Assembly: GCF_001428405.1 (NCBI RefSeq) | Contig: NZ_LMSL01000016.1 | Span: 53,816-113,990, forward strand | DNA length: 60,175 bases | Source: Frateuria sp. Soil773 | GTDB lineage: Bacteria; Pseudomonadota; Gammaproteobacteria; Xanthomonadales; Rhodanobacteraceae | Direction of reading: 5' to 3' | Part shown: positions 36,188-46,273 of the stretch, one piece after another | How positions within the stretch are numbered: position 1 is the stretch's first letter | How the letters are laid out: each line of letters opens with the position of its first letter | Translations under genes and position numbers: made by a program | Notes under the pieces: generated by a model | The model's input: only the letters and a program-made list of their open reading frames with translations | Told to the model about the DNA's origin: nothing | Databases searched by the model: none

Positions 36188-36206
36188 AATAAGAATGGTT
36201 CGCATT
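36188..36206 (-). promoter_or_regulatory. Fur box upstream of feoA
   Basis: On the minus strand the site reads AATGCGAACCATTCTTATT, a good match to the 19-bp Fur consensus. It ends 13 bases before the feoA GTG, so Fur-Fe2+ would block transcription or early elongation when iron is sufficient. Confidence 0.75.
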
Positions 36207-36286
36207 GTAGCCTGTCCCGGCCGGTTCTGCAGCGAAGCCGTCGCGCGCGACTGTTTATGATGGACGCTTCCCCACCGGAGCCTCCG

Positions 36287-37078
36287 ATGTCCACGATCCA
36301 GATCGCCGACCACGACGGCGTGCGCCACCTCACCCTGCAGCGCGCCGAAGTGCACAACGCCTTCGACGACCGCCTGATCGCCGAACTCACCGCCGCCCTC
36401 CAGGCGGCCGGCGGCGACGCAGGCGTGCGCGCGGTGGTGCTCGGCGGCGCAGGCGCGAGCTTCTCGGCCGGCGCGGACCTGAACTGGATGCGCGGCATGG
36501 CCGCCGCCGGCGAGGAGGAGAACCGGGCCGACTCGCTGCGCCTGGCCGCGCTGATGCGCACCCTGCAATTCCTGCCCAAGCCGACCATCGCCCGCGTCAA
36601 CGGCGCGGCCTACGGCGGCGGCGTCGGCCTGGTCGCCTGCTGCGACATCGCCATCGGCGTCGACGGCGCCAAGTTCGGGCTGACCGAGGTGAAGCTCGGC
36701 CTGGTGCCGGCGGTGATCTCGCCCTACGTGATCGCCGCGATCGGCCTGCGCCAGGCACGCCGGCTGTTCCTCACCGGCGAGACCTTCGACGCCGCCGCGG
36801 CGATGCGGATCGGCCTGCTGCACCAGGTCGTCGCCGCCGAGGCGCTGGACGACGCGGTGCAGGCCACGCTCCGGCTGCTGGCCAAGGCCGGCCCGCTCGC
36901 GCAGGCGGAGGCGAAGCGGCTGGCGCTGGGCATGGCCGGTCTCGACGAAGCGCAGGCCGAGCGCATCGACCGCGACAACGCCGCCCTGATCGCCCGCCTG
37001 CGCGTCTCGGCCGAAGGCCAGGAAGGCCTCGGCGCGTTCCTCGCCAAGCGCGCGCCGGCCTGGTGCGCAACGGCCTGA
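36287..37078 (+). CDS. liuC: methylglutaconyl-CoA hydratase LiuC (enoyl-CoA hydratase family)
   Basis: This 263-residue crotonase-fold enzyme is assigned to the hydration of 3-methylglutaconyl-CoA to HMG-CoA in leucine degradation. Family motifs are 'RAEVHNAFDDRLIAEL', the oxyanion loop 'SFSAGADLNWMRGMA', 'GGGVGLVACCDIAIG' and 'FGLTEVKLGLVPAVISPYV'. The last one is typical of the LiuC/AtuE branch. GGAG seven bases upstream supports ATG 36287. The link to LiuD and LiuE downstream supports the pathway. Confidence 0.88.
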   Translation: MSTIQIADHDGVRHLTLQRAEVHNAFDDRLIAELTAALQAAGGDAGVRAVVLGGAGASFSAGADLNWMRGMAAAGEEENRADSLRLAALMRTLQFLPKPTIARVNGAAYGGGVGLVACCDIAIGVDGAKFGLTEVKLGLVPAVISPYVIAAIGLRQARRLFLTGETFDAAAAMRIGLLHQVVAAEALDDAVQATLRLLAKAGPLAQAEAKRLALGMAGLDEAQAERIDRDNAALIARLRVSAEGQEGLGAFLAKRAPAWCATA

Positions 37079-37283
37079 ACGACGGAAGGCTTCCCTCCCA
37101 GGCAACGAACGGTCCCCGGTATCGCCGCAGCCCGGTGGGCGCAGCAGGCCGGCAACCGCCCGGCACCGGCCGGTCCGCAACGGCTACGGCATGACCGACG
37201 CGCCCTAGCCAACGACCTGACGGCAGCATGGCGCACCGGCACGGCATGCTGCGCCGCACCGCGGCCAGGACGGCGCGACCTGC

Positions 37284-37289
37284 TAGATT
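37284..37289 (+). promoter_or_regulatory. -10-like TAGATT before liuD
   Basis: TAGATT sits 40 bases before the liuD ATG in a 251-bp gap between liuC and liuD that otherwise holds nothing I recognise. No convincing -35 is seen. Confidence 0.3.
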
Positions 37290-37329
37290 TACGGGCTTTG
37301 CACCGCCACGCACTGCCTAGGGACACCGC

Positions 37330-39321
<1,992 letters not shown>

Positions 39322-39330
39322 CGCTCGAAG

Positions 39331-39443
39331 TCCCTCTCCCCACGGGAGAGGGGTTGGGGTGAGGGTCCGGCCAGCGCCAGTAGCATCCGGCTTCGCCCGC
39401 TCCCTCATCCGCCCTGCGGGCACCTTTTCCCGCAGGGAGAAGG
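39331..39443. repeat. intergenic repeat with two long inverted repeats
   Basis: CCCTCTCCCCACGGGAGAGGG starts it, followed by 'GTTGGGGTGAGGGTC'. It ends with 'CCCTCATCCGCCCTGCGGG' and 'CCCGCAGGGAGAAGG'. Both ends fold. It belongs to a widely distributed proteobacterial intergenic repeat type that I recognise, and it sits between liuD and liuE. Confidence 0.75.
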
Positions 39444-39464
39444 AAACACCATCCGGAGCCGCCC

Positions 39465-40364
39465 ATGACCGCATCCAACCATGTCCGCATCGTCGAAGTC
39501 GGCGCCCGCGACGGCCTGCAGAACGAGAAGACCCTGCTGCCGGCCGAGGTGAAGATCGCGCTGATCGACCGGCTTTCCTCCACCGGCCTGAAGACCATCG
39601 AGGCGACCAGCTTCGTCAGCCCGAAGTGGGTGCCGCAACTGGCCGATGCGGCCGAGGTGTTCCGCGGCATCCGCAAGGTGCCCGGGGTGAGCTATCCCGT
39701 GCTGGTGCCGAACCTGCAGGGCTACGAGCGGGCGCGCGAGGTCGGCGCCGCCGAGATCGCCGTGTTCACCGCCGCCAGCGAGGCGTTCAACCGCAAGAAC
39801 ATCAACGCCTCGATCGACGAATCGATCGAGCGCTTCGTGCCGGTGCTGGAACGCGCCAGGGCCGACGGCGTGGCGGTGCGCGGCTACGTCTCCACCGTGC
39901 TCGGCTGCCCCTACCAGGGCGAGGTGCCGGTGGCCGACGTGGTGCGCGTGGCGCAGCGCCTGCACGCGCTGGGCTGTCACGAGATCTCGCTGGGCGACAC
40001 CATCGGCGTCGGCACGCCCGCCAAGGCGCGCGCGATGCTGCACGCGGTGGCGCAGGAAGTGCCGATGGCGGCGCTGGCGGTGCACTTCCACGACACCTAC
40101 GGCCAGGCGCTGGCGAACATCCTGGCCTGCCTGGAGGAAGGCGTGCGCGTGGTGGACAGCGCGGTCTCCGGCACCGGCGGCTGCCCGTATGCGAAGGGCG
40201 CCACCGGCAACGTCGCCAGCGAGGACGTGGCGTACATGCTGCACGGCCTCGGCATGGAGACGGGCGTCGACCTCGACCTGCTCGTTGCCGCCGGCGCCTG
40301 GCTGGCCGCGCAGTTGCACAAGGAAACCGCCAGCCGGGTGACGCGGGCGCGTACGGCGGCGTGA
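39465..40364 (+). CDS. liuE: hydroxymethylglutaryl-CoA lyase
   Basis: This 299-residue TIM-barrel enzyme cleaves HMG-CoA to acetyl-CoA and acetoacetate, the last step of leucine breakdown. Motifs are 'VEVGARDGLQNEKTLL', 'SFVSPKWVPQLADA', the metal-binding 'HFHDTYGQAL' and the active-site Cys loop 'GTGGCPYAKGATGN'. GGAG precedes the ATG at 39465. Confidence 0.95.
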   Translation: MTASNHVRIVEVGARDGLQNEKTLLPAEVKIALIDRLSSTGLKTIEATSFVSPKWVPQLADAAEVFRGIRKVPGVSYPVLVPNLQGYERAREVGAAEIAVFTAASEAFNRKNINASIDESIERFVPVLERARADGVAVRGYVSTVLGCPYQGEVPVADVVRVAQRLHALGCHEISLGDTIGVGTPAKARAMLHAVAQEVPMAALAVHFHDTYGQALANILACLEEGVRVVDSAVSGTGGCPYAKGATGNVASEDVAYMLHGLGMETGVDLDLLVAAGAWLAAQLHKETASRVTRARTAA

Positions 40365-40449
40365 CTTGCGTTGGCTGGCTTTGCCGGCGATGCGGCCGTG
40401 AGGCCTGCGTTGGTCGCCGCTCGCTGGCGACATGGCTGTGCGATGTGAT

Positions 40450-40630
40450 CGTCGCGGCTTCGCTGAAGCCGCGGCTGCGGGATTTTGCGCCGGTCGCGGC
40501 TTTGCCTGGGACGCAGTGTGATTTTGCAACGGTCGCAGCGCTGCAGGGGACCTGGCAGTGCCATTTACGTCGGTCGCGGCAGTACCGGGGGACGTCGCAG
40601 TGTGATTTGCATCGTTCGCGGTGACGCCGG
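40450..40630. repeat. degenerate ~40-bp tandem repeat downstream of liuE
   Basis: Units begin CG(G/-)TCGC(G/A)GC at 40450, 40491, 40530, 40571 and 40613 (lengths 41, 39, 41, 42). Most end in a 'CAGTGTGATTTTGCA'-like phrase. Weaker copies may extend left to about 40365. No gene is visible between liuE and the MITE-like element. Confidence 0.65.
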
Positions 40631-40660
40631 TGGCCTGGCTAGAATCGGCCATCTTCCACC

Positions 40661-40776
40661 CGTCATTCCGGCGAAGGCCGGAATCCAGTCGGGTAACTCG
40701 TGCGAAGCACGCAAAGCCTGTTTCGAGTGCTGCGCACGGAGCATTCCACTGGATTCCGGCCTTCGCCGGAATGACG
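40661..40776. mobile_element. 116-bp MITE-like element, copy A
   Basis: The termini CGTCATTCCGGCGAAGGCCG and its inverted partner form ~29-bp inverted repeats (40661-40689, 40748-40776). Each terminus is itself a hairpin. The centre has another inverted pair, GTGCGAAGCAC and a diverged GTGCTGCGCAC. No coding capacity. It sits just before the amidohydrolase gene. Confidence 0.75.
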
Positions 40777-40866
40777 GCGGGGCAGCTCCTCGATGACAGC
40801 GGAGCGATGCCTCGCGGCCGAAGAAACACGATCGAAGAAACGCAGCCTAAGCAACGGGAGCCGACC

Positions 40867-42174
40867 ATGAAAGCATGGCATCGATACGCCTTGGCCTGCG
40901 CCGCCGCGCTGTGCGCGCTGGCCGCCCACGCCGCGACGCCCAAGGGCGACTGGCTGCTGCTCCCCGAGCGCGTCTGGACCGGCGACGGCGACGCCGCGCA
41001 CGCCGGCTGGGCGGTACTGGTGCGAAACGGCGCGATCGCCGCGGTCGGTCCGCGCGCGTCGATCGAGGCGCCCGGCGGCGCGCAGCGCGTCGAGCTGCCC
41101 GGCACCACCTTGACGCCCGGCCTGATCGACCTGCATTCGCACCTGTTCCTGCACCCGTACAACGAGACGCTGTGGAACGACCAGGTGCTGACCGAGCCGC
41201 AGGACTACCGCACGCTGGAAGCCGCGAAGCACGCGCGCGACACCTTGCTGGCCGGCTTCACCACGCTGCGCGACCTGGGCACCGAGGGCGCCGGCTACGC
41301 CGACGTGTCGGTGAAGCGCGCGATCGACGAAGGGCTGATTCCCGGCCCGCGGATGTTCGTCGCCACCCGCGCCATCGTCGCCACCGCCAGCTACGGCCCC
41401 GGCCCGCGCGGCTTCCGCCCGGACATCGAACTGCCCGGCGGCGCGCAGGAGGTCAGCGGCGTCGATGCCGCGATGGCCGCGGTGCGCGAACAGGCCGCGC
41501 GCGGCGCCGACTGGATCAAGATCTACGGCGACTACCGCGTGGGCCCGGACGGCGCCACCGCGCCCACCTTCACCCCCGCCGAGCTGAAGGCGCTGGTGGA
41601 GACCGCGCACCAGATCGGCCGCCCGGTCGCCGTGCACGCGGCCACCGACGCCGGCGTGCGGATGGCGGTGGAGGCGGGCGTGGACAGCGTGGAGCACGGC
41701 TACGGCGCCAGCGAGGCGACCTTCCGGCTGATCAAGCAGCGCGGCGTCGCCTACGAGCCCACCCTCACCGCGGTCGAGGCCACCGCCGAGTACTTCCAGC
41801 ACTACGTTCCCGGCCGCGATGCACCGACCGGACGCATGCGCGAGGCCGAGCGCGCGTTCCGCACCGCGCTGAAGCTGGGCGTGACGATCGGCAACGGCAG
41901 CGACGTCGGCGTGTTCGCGCACGGCGAGAACTGGCGCGAACCGGCGGCGATGGTCGCCGACGGCATGACGCCCGCGCAGGCGCTGCATGCCGCCACCGAC
42001 GTAGCGGCCAGGATCCTGCGCCGGTCGGACGCCTTCGGCCGCATCGCGGTGGGGCAGCGCGCCGACCTGGCCGCCTTCGCCGGCGATCCCAGCACGCGCA
42101 TCGACGACCTGCAGCAGGTGCGCTTCGTGATGAAGGAAGGCGTGGTCTACCGCCCGGCGCCGGCCTCGCCCTGA
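40867..42174 (+). CDS. secreted metal-dependent amidohydrolase (imidazolonepropionase/prolidase-like)
   Basis: This 435-residue exported hydrolase has a signal peptide of about 22 residues ('ACAAALCALAAHA'). The amidohydrolase fold carries the metal ligands 'DLHSHLF' (HxH), a bridging Lys in 'DWIKIYGDY', 'AVHAATDAG', 'VEHGYG' and a catalytic Asp in 'GNGSDVGVF'. Family relatives hydrolyse dipeptides or cyclic amides. The substrate cannot be told. GGGAG supports ATG 40867. Confidence 0.9.
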   Translation: MKAWHRYALACAAALCALAAHAATPKGDWLLLPERVWTGDGDAAHAGWAVLVRNGAIAAVGPRASIEAPGGAQRVELPGTTLTPGLIDLHSHLFLHPYNETLWNDQVLTEPQDYRTLEAAKHARDTLLAGFTTLRDLGTEGAGYADVSVKRAIDEGLIPGPRMFVATRAIVATASYGPGPRGFRPDIELPGGAQEVSGVDAAMAAVREQAARGADWIKIYGDYRVGPDGATAPTFTPAELKALVETAHQIGRPVAVHAATDAGVRMAVEAGVDSVEHGYGASEATFRLIKQRGVAYEPTLTAVEATAEYFQHYVPGRDAPTGRMREAERAFRTALKLGVTIGNGSDVGVFAHGENWREPAAMVADGMTPAQALHAATDVAARILRRSDAFGRIAVGQRADLAAFAGDPSTRIDDLQQVRFVMKEGVVYRPAPASP

Positions 42175-42281
42175 AGCGGCGCCGCCGGCGGACGAGCCGC
42201 GCGCCGCGCACGGCGCGGCCACTGGAGCCGCGCCATCGACATGGCCTAAGCTGGCCGCCGCATCGCGCCTCCTTCCTCCGT

Positions 42282-42770
42282 ATGTCCACGCCCTTCCATA
42301 TCCGCCCCATCGAAGCACGCGACGACGCCGCGGTCGCCGCGATCATCCGCCGGGTGATGCCCGAATTCGGCGCGGACGGGCCGGGCTTCGCCATCCACGA
42401 TCCGGAAGTGGACGCCATGCATGCAGCCTACAGGCAGCCGCGCTGCGCCTACTTCGTGGTCGAGCGCGACGGCGCGGTGCTGGGCGGCGGCGGGGTGGCG
42501 CCGCTGGAGGGCGGCGAGGCCGACGTGTGCGAGCTGCGCAAGATGTACTTCCTGCCCGAGGCGCGCGGCATCGGCGCCGGCAGCGCGATGATGCAGCGCT
42601 GCCTCGACGCGGCCCGCGCCCACGGCTTCCGCCGCTGCTACCTGGAAACGCTGACCGGCATGGACGCGGCGCAGGCGCTGTACCGCCGCAGCGGCTTCAC
42701 GCCCTTGTGCAGCGCGATGGGCGGCACCGGCCACCACGGCTGCGACCGCTACTTCATCCGCGAGCTGTAG
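42282..42770 (+). CDS. GNAT-family N-acetyltransferase
   Basis: This 162-residue GNAT protein has the acetyl-CoA-binding segment 'ELRKMYFLPEARGIGAGSAMMQRCLDAA' (motif A, Q/RxxGxG/A form 'RGIGAG') and 'YLETLTGMDAAQALYRRSGF'. The N-terminal 'IRPIEARDDAAVAAIIRRVM' is usual. The substrate is unknown. It leads a run of four closely packed genes. Confidence 0.9.
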   Translation: MSTPFHIRPIEARDDAAVAAIIRRVMPEFGADGPGFAIHDPEVDAMHAAYRQPRCAYFVVERDGAVLGGGGVAPLEGGEADVCELRKMYFLPEARGIGAGSAMMQRCLDAARAHGFRRCYLETLTGMDAAQALYRRSGFTPLCSAMGGTGHHGCDRYFIREL

Positions 42771-42779
42771 AGGCCAGCC

Positions 42780-43394
42780 ATGACCGGCCGCGACCCGCGC
42801 ATCGACGCCTACATCGCCGACTCGGCGCAGTTCGCCCGGCCGATCCTCGAACGCCTGCGCGCCCTGGTGCACGCGGCCTGCCCCGAGGTGGAGGAAGGCC
42901 TGAAGTGGGGCATGCCGTTCTTCGGCTATCGCGGTTCGCCGATGTGCATGATGGCCGCGTTCAAGCAGCATTGCAGCTTCGGCTTCTGGCTGTACGAACA
43001 GGTCGTGGGCGCCGGCGCGGAAGACGGCGACGGGAAAGGCATGGGCCAGTTCGGCAAGCTCGCCGCCCTGGATGACCTGCCTCCGGAGGAGGAACTCGCG
43101 GCCTACCTCGGGAAGGCCATGGCCTTGAACGAGGCCGGCGTGAAAAGAAAACGCTCCGCGGCCGGGTCGAAGCCGCCGCCTTCCGTGCCCGCGGACCTCG
43201 CCGCGCTGCTGGCGCAGCGCAAGCATGCCGCCGCGCGCAAGACCTGGCAGGGTTTCAGTCCCGCCATGCAGCGCGAGTATGTGGAGTGGATCGCCGGGGC
43301 GAAGACCGACGCCACGCGGCGCAAGCGCATCGCCACCACGCTCGAATGGCTGGCCGAAGGCAAGCAACGCAACTGGAAATACCTATCGTGCTGA
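42780..43394 (+). CDS. DUF1801 / YdeI-like protein
   Basis: This 204-residue cytoplasmic protein has an N-terminal DUF1801 domain ('IDAYIADSAQFARPILERLRALVHAACPEVEEGLKWGMPFFGYRG', split motifs) and a C-terminal YdeI/OmpD-associated-like segment ('PADLAALLAQRKHAAARKTWQGFSPAMQREYVEWIAGAKTDATRRKRI'). It starts 10 bases after the first GNAT and its end overlaps the next gene. Function unknown. Confidence 0.87.
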   Translation: MTGRDPRIDAYIADSAQFARPILERLRALVHAACPEVEEGLKWGMPFFGYRGSPMCMMAAFKQHCSFGFWLYEQVVGAGAEDGDGKGMGQFGKLAALDDLPPEEELAAYLGKAMALNEAGVKRKRSAAGSKPPPSVPADLAALLAQRKHAAARKTWQGFSPAMQREYVEWIAGAKTDATRRKRIATTLEWLAEGKQRNWKYLSC

Positions 43395-43855
43395 ATCGCC
43401 CCGTACTGCAATTCGAACTCGACGATCCGGCCGCGCCGGACGTGGTCTCCTTGCTCAGGGAACTGGACGGCTACCTCAGCGGGCTCTATCCAACCGGCAA
43501 CATCCAGCCGGTGACGCCGGACGCGCTGCTGCGGCCCAACGTCCGCTTCCTCACCGCCCGCGTCGACGGCACGCCGGTGGCCTGCGGCGCCTGCATCGAC
43601 CAGGGCGACTACGTGGAAGTGAAGCGCATGTACGTGCTGCCCGCCTGCCGCGGCCTCGGGCTGGGCAAGCAGTTGCTCGAAGCGATGGAGGCCGAGATCC
43701 GCCGCCACGGGGGCCGCCTGGTCCGGCTCGAGACCGGCACCGCGCAGGCCGAGGCGCTGGAGCTGTACGAGCGCGCCGGCTACCGCCGCTGCCCGCCCTT
43801 CGGCGACCACCACGCCAACCCGCTCAGCATCTGCATGGAGAAGCCGCTGGCATGA
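43388..43855 (+). CDS. GNAT-family N-acetyltransferase
   Basis: This 155-residue GNAT starts at GTG 43388, inside the 3' end of the DUF1801 gene, implying coupled translation. 'VEVKRMYVLPACRGLGLGKQLLEAMEAE' is the CoA-binding motif and 'LELYERAGYRRCPPF' the C-terminal signature. 'HHANPLSICMEKPL' at the end resembles the PseH/YjhQ-type small GNATs. Substrate unknown. Confidence 0.88.
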   Translation: MLNRPVLQFELDDPAAPDVVSLLRELDGYLSGLYPTGNIQPVTPDALLRPNVRFLTARVDGTPVACGACIDQGDYVEVKRMYVLPACRGLGLGKQLLEAMEAEIRRHGGRLVRLETGTAQAEALELYERAGYRRCPPFGDHHANPLSICMEKPLA

Positions 43856-44415
43856 TCCGCATCGCGCACGCCGGCGATGCCGCCGCCGTCCACGCCATCT
43901 ATGCGCCGCACGTCGCCGGCGGCGTGGTCACGTTCGAGACCGAGCCGCCCGGCGTGGACGCCATGCGCCAGCGCATCGTCGCCCGGCTGCAGCACTACCC
44001 GTGGCTGGCCTGGGAGGAACGCGGCGAAGTGCTGGCGTACGCCTACGCCGGCCGCTTCCGCGAGCGCGCCGCCTACGACTGGATCGCCGAGACCTCGATC
44101 TACGTGCGCGGGGACGCCCATCGCCGCGGCATCGCGCGCCGGCTGTACGGCGCCCTGCTCGACGCGATGCGGCTGCAGGGCATCAACCAGGCGGTGGGCG
44201 TGATCACCCTTCCCGGCGCCGCCAGCGTGGCGCTGCACGAAGCCATGGGCTTCGCCCCGGCCGGCGTATGGCGGCAGGCCGGCTACAAGCTCGGGCAATG
44301 GTGGGACGTCGGCGTGTGGCAGAAGCAGTTGCAGGCCCCCGCCCGGCAGCCGCAGCCCATCGTGGCTTTTCCGGCGATCGCCGGTTCGAAGGCGCTGCGC
44401 GGCCTGCTCGGATAG
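43852..44415 (+). CDS. phosphinothricin/methionine-sulfone N-acetyltransferase-like GNAT
   Basis: This 187-residue GNAT overlaps the preceding stop by 4 bp (ATGA). 'AIYAPHVAGGVVTFETEPP', 'AYAGRFRERAAYDWIAETSIYVRGDAHRRGIARRLYGAL' and 'GVITLPGAASVALHEAMGF' are typical of the pat/MnaT group. Members acetylate the amino group of glutamate or methionine analogues, or other small amines. The C-terminal ~20 residues extend beyond the family core. Confidence 0.87.
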   Translation: MIRIAHAGDAAAVHAIYAPHVAGGVVTFETEPPGVDAMRQRIVARLQHYPWLAWEERGEVLAYAYAGRFRERAAYDWIAETSIYVRGDAHRRGIARRLYGALLDAMRLQGINQAVGVITLPGAASVALHEAMGFAPAGVWRQAGYKLGQWWDVGVWQKQLQAPARQPQPIVAFPAIAGSKALRGLLG

Positions 44416-44498
44416 CTCCGGCCATCGCGCCGGCCGTTAGATGCCGGGCCGGGCGCTCGGCTACCATTGCGCTTTTCGCATCCGCATAAGGGCATTCC

Positions 44499-45266
44499 AT
44501 GCAGCTCGATCAGGTCAAGGCGATCATCACCGGCGGCGCCTCCGGTCTCGGCGACGCGGTGGCGCAGCACCTCGTCGCGCACGGCGGCAAGGTGGCGCTG
44601 TTCGACGTCAACGAGGAGAAGGGCCAGGCCGCCGCCAAGGCGCTGGGCGAGGCGGCGAGCTTCTTCCGCACCGACGTCACCAGCGAGGACGGCGTCACCG
44701 CCAACGTGGCCGCCGCGCGCGACGCGATGGGCGGGCTCAACGTGGTGATGAACTGCGCCGGCATCCTCGGCGCCGGCCGCGTGCTGGGCAAGGAAGGCCC
44801 GATGCCGCTCAATACCTTCGCCACCACCGTGATGGTGAACCTGGTCGGCAGCTTCAACGTGGCCAAGGCCGGCGCGGCGCTGATGCAGGGCAACGAAGCG
44901 GGCGAGGACGGCGAGCGCGGCGTGATCGTCAACACCGCCAGCGTCGCCGCCTACGAAGGCCAGATCGGCCAGGCCGCGTACTCCGCGTCCAAGGGCGGCG
45001 TGGTCGGCATGACCCTGCCGATGGCGCGCGAGCTGTCGCGCTTCGGCATCCGCGTGGCGACCATCGCCCCGGGCATCTTCTGGACCCCGATGGTGGACAA
45101 CATGCCCGAAGCCGTGCAGCAGTCGCTGTCCGCCTCGATCCCGTTCCCCTCGCGCCTGGGCAAGCCGGAGGAATTCGCGCAGACCGTCGCCTTCATCCTC
45201 GGCAACCGCTACATCAATGGCGAGACGATCCGCCTGGATGGCGCGGTGCGGCTGCAACCCAAGTAA
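44499..45266 (+). CDS. short-chain dehydrogenase, 3-hydroxyacyl-CoA dehydrogenase type II-like
   Basis: This 255-residue SDR has the nucleotide-binding 'TGGASGLG' (11-18), 'NCAGILGAGRVLGKEGPMPL', catalytic Ser in 'NTASVAAYEG' and YxxxK in 'AYSASKGG'. The 'FWTPMVDNMPEAVQQSL..IPFPSRLGKPEEFA' stretch is characteristic of HSD10/type II 3-hydroxyacyl-CoA dehydrogenases, which act in isoleucine and fatty-acid breakdown. That role would fit the nearby liu genes. Confidence 0.9.
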   Translation: MQLDQVKAIITGGASGLGDAVAQHLVAHGGKVALFDVNEEKGQAAAKALGEAASFFRTDVTSEDGVTANVAAARDAMGGLNVVMNCAGILGAGRVLGKEGPMPLNTFATTVMVNLVGSFNVAKAGAALMQGNEAGEDGERGVIVNTASVAAYEGQIGQAAYSASKGGVVGMTLPMARELSRFGIRVATIAPGIFWTPMVDNMPEAVQQSLSASIPFPSRLGKPEEFAQTVAFILGNRYINGETIRLDGAVRLQPK

Positions 45267-45274
45267 CCCCATCC

Positions 45275-45392
45275 ACCGTCATTCCGGCGAAAGCCGGAAT
45301 CCAGTGAAATACCTTGTGCGAAGCACTCGAAAACAGGTTTTGCGTGCTTCGCACGAGTACCTGACTGGATTCCGGCTTTCGCCGGAATGACG
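45275..45392. mobile_element. 118-bp MITE-like element, copy B
   Basis: This has the same design as the element at 40661-40776. The termini CGTCATTCCGGCGAAAGCCG and its inverted partner form near-perfect ~27-bp inverted repeats. The central pair GTGCGAAGCA and TGCTTCGCAC is perfect. It lies between the dehydrogenase and efpL genes. Confidence 0.8.
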
Positions 45393-45430
45393 GGACCTTC
45401 ATCACTTCATCCCGCAGCGACTCCACACCC

Positions 45431-45994
45431 ATGAAAGCTTCCGACGTCAAGAAAGGCAACGTGGTCGAACACGAGGGCACCGTCTACCAGGTGCGCGACA
45501 TCGAGCGCAGCTCGCCCACCGCGCGCGGGGGCAACGTGACCTTCCGCTTCACCATGTATTCGATCCCGGGCGGGCGCAAGTTCGACCTCAGCCTGCGCGC
45601 GGACGACGACCTGCGCGAGATGGACCTGGTGCGCCGCGCGGCGAACTTCTCGTACATGGACGGCGAGGCGTTCGTCTTCATGGACGCCGAGGACTACACC
45701 CAGTACCTGCTTTCGCCCGAGCTGGTCGGCGACAACGCCGGCTACATCGTCGAGGAGGTCGAGGGCTACTACGTGCAGTTGATCGACGACGCCCCGGTCG
45801 GGTTGCAGGTGCCCACCAGCGTGGCGCTCACTGTGGTCGACACCGCGCCGGAGCTGAAGGGCGCCAGCGCCACCAAGCGCACCAAGCCGGCCAAGCTCAA
45901 CACCGGCGTGGAAATCCAGGTGCCCGAGTACATCACCAACGACGAGAAGGTGTGGGTGAACACGGTGACCGGCGAGTTTTCCGGCCGCGCCTGA
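45431..45994 (+). CDS. efpL: elongation factor P-like protein EfpL (YeiP)
   Basis: This 187-residue three-domain EF-P paralogue starts '[24 protein letters not shown]'. The tip loop reads '[14 protein letters not shown]', with Arg where EF-P has its modified Lys or Arg, as in YeiP/EfpL. The C-terminal OB domain ends '[21 protein letters not shown]'. EF-P-type factors relieve ribosome stalling on difficult motifs. Confidence 0.93.
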   Translation: MKASDVKKGNVVEHEGTVYQVRDIERSSPTARGGNVTFRFTMYSIPGGRKFDLSLRADDDLREMDLVRRAANFSYMDGEAFVFMDAEDYTQYLLSPELVGDNAGYIVEEVEGYYVQLIDDAPVGLQVPTSVALTVVDTAPELKGASATKRTKPAKLNTGVEIQVPEYITNDEKVWVNTVTGEFSGRA

Positions 45995-46066
45995 CCGGGC
46001 TGCGATCGACTCAATCGCACCGACCGGGTCGAACCTGACTCGGTAGCACCCGACCCGGCCATGCCT

Positions 46067-46164
46067 GATCTGGCTGCTCTGATCTGGCTGCTCTGATCTG
46101 GCTGCTCTGATCTGGCTGTCCTGGTCTGGCTGTCCTGGTCTGGTTGCCTTGACTTGGTCGCGCC
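46067..46164. repeat. 14-bp tandem repeat (6-7 copies) between convergent genes
   Basis: The unit GATCTGGCTGCTCT is perfect in the first two copies (46067-46094). It then drifts through GATCTGGCTGTCCT and GGTCTGGCTGTCCT to GACTTGGTCGCGCC. The array lies in the 279-bp gap between the stop codons of efpL and the convergent 457-residue gene. Nothing else is seen in that gap. Confidence 0.9.
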
Positions 46165-46273
46165 TGGCCCGATCGCGCCCGGCGCAATCGAACCCGCACC
46201 GTCCGATCCATCCACGGGAACCCGCTCCGCCGCCGCGCCCCCGACCGGGCGCGGCGGGAACGCCCCGCCCCGC

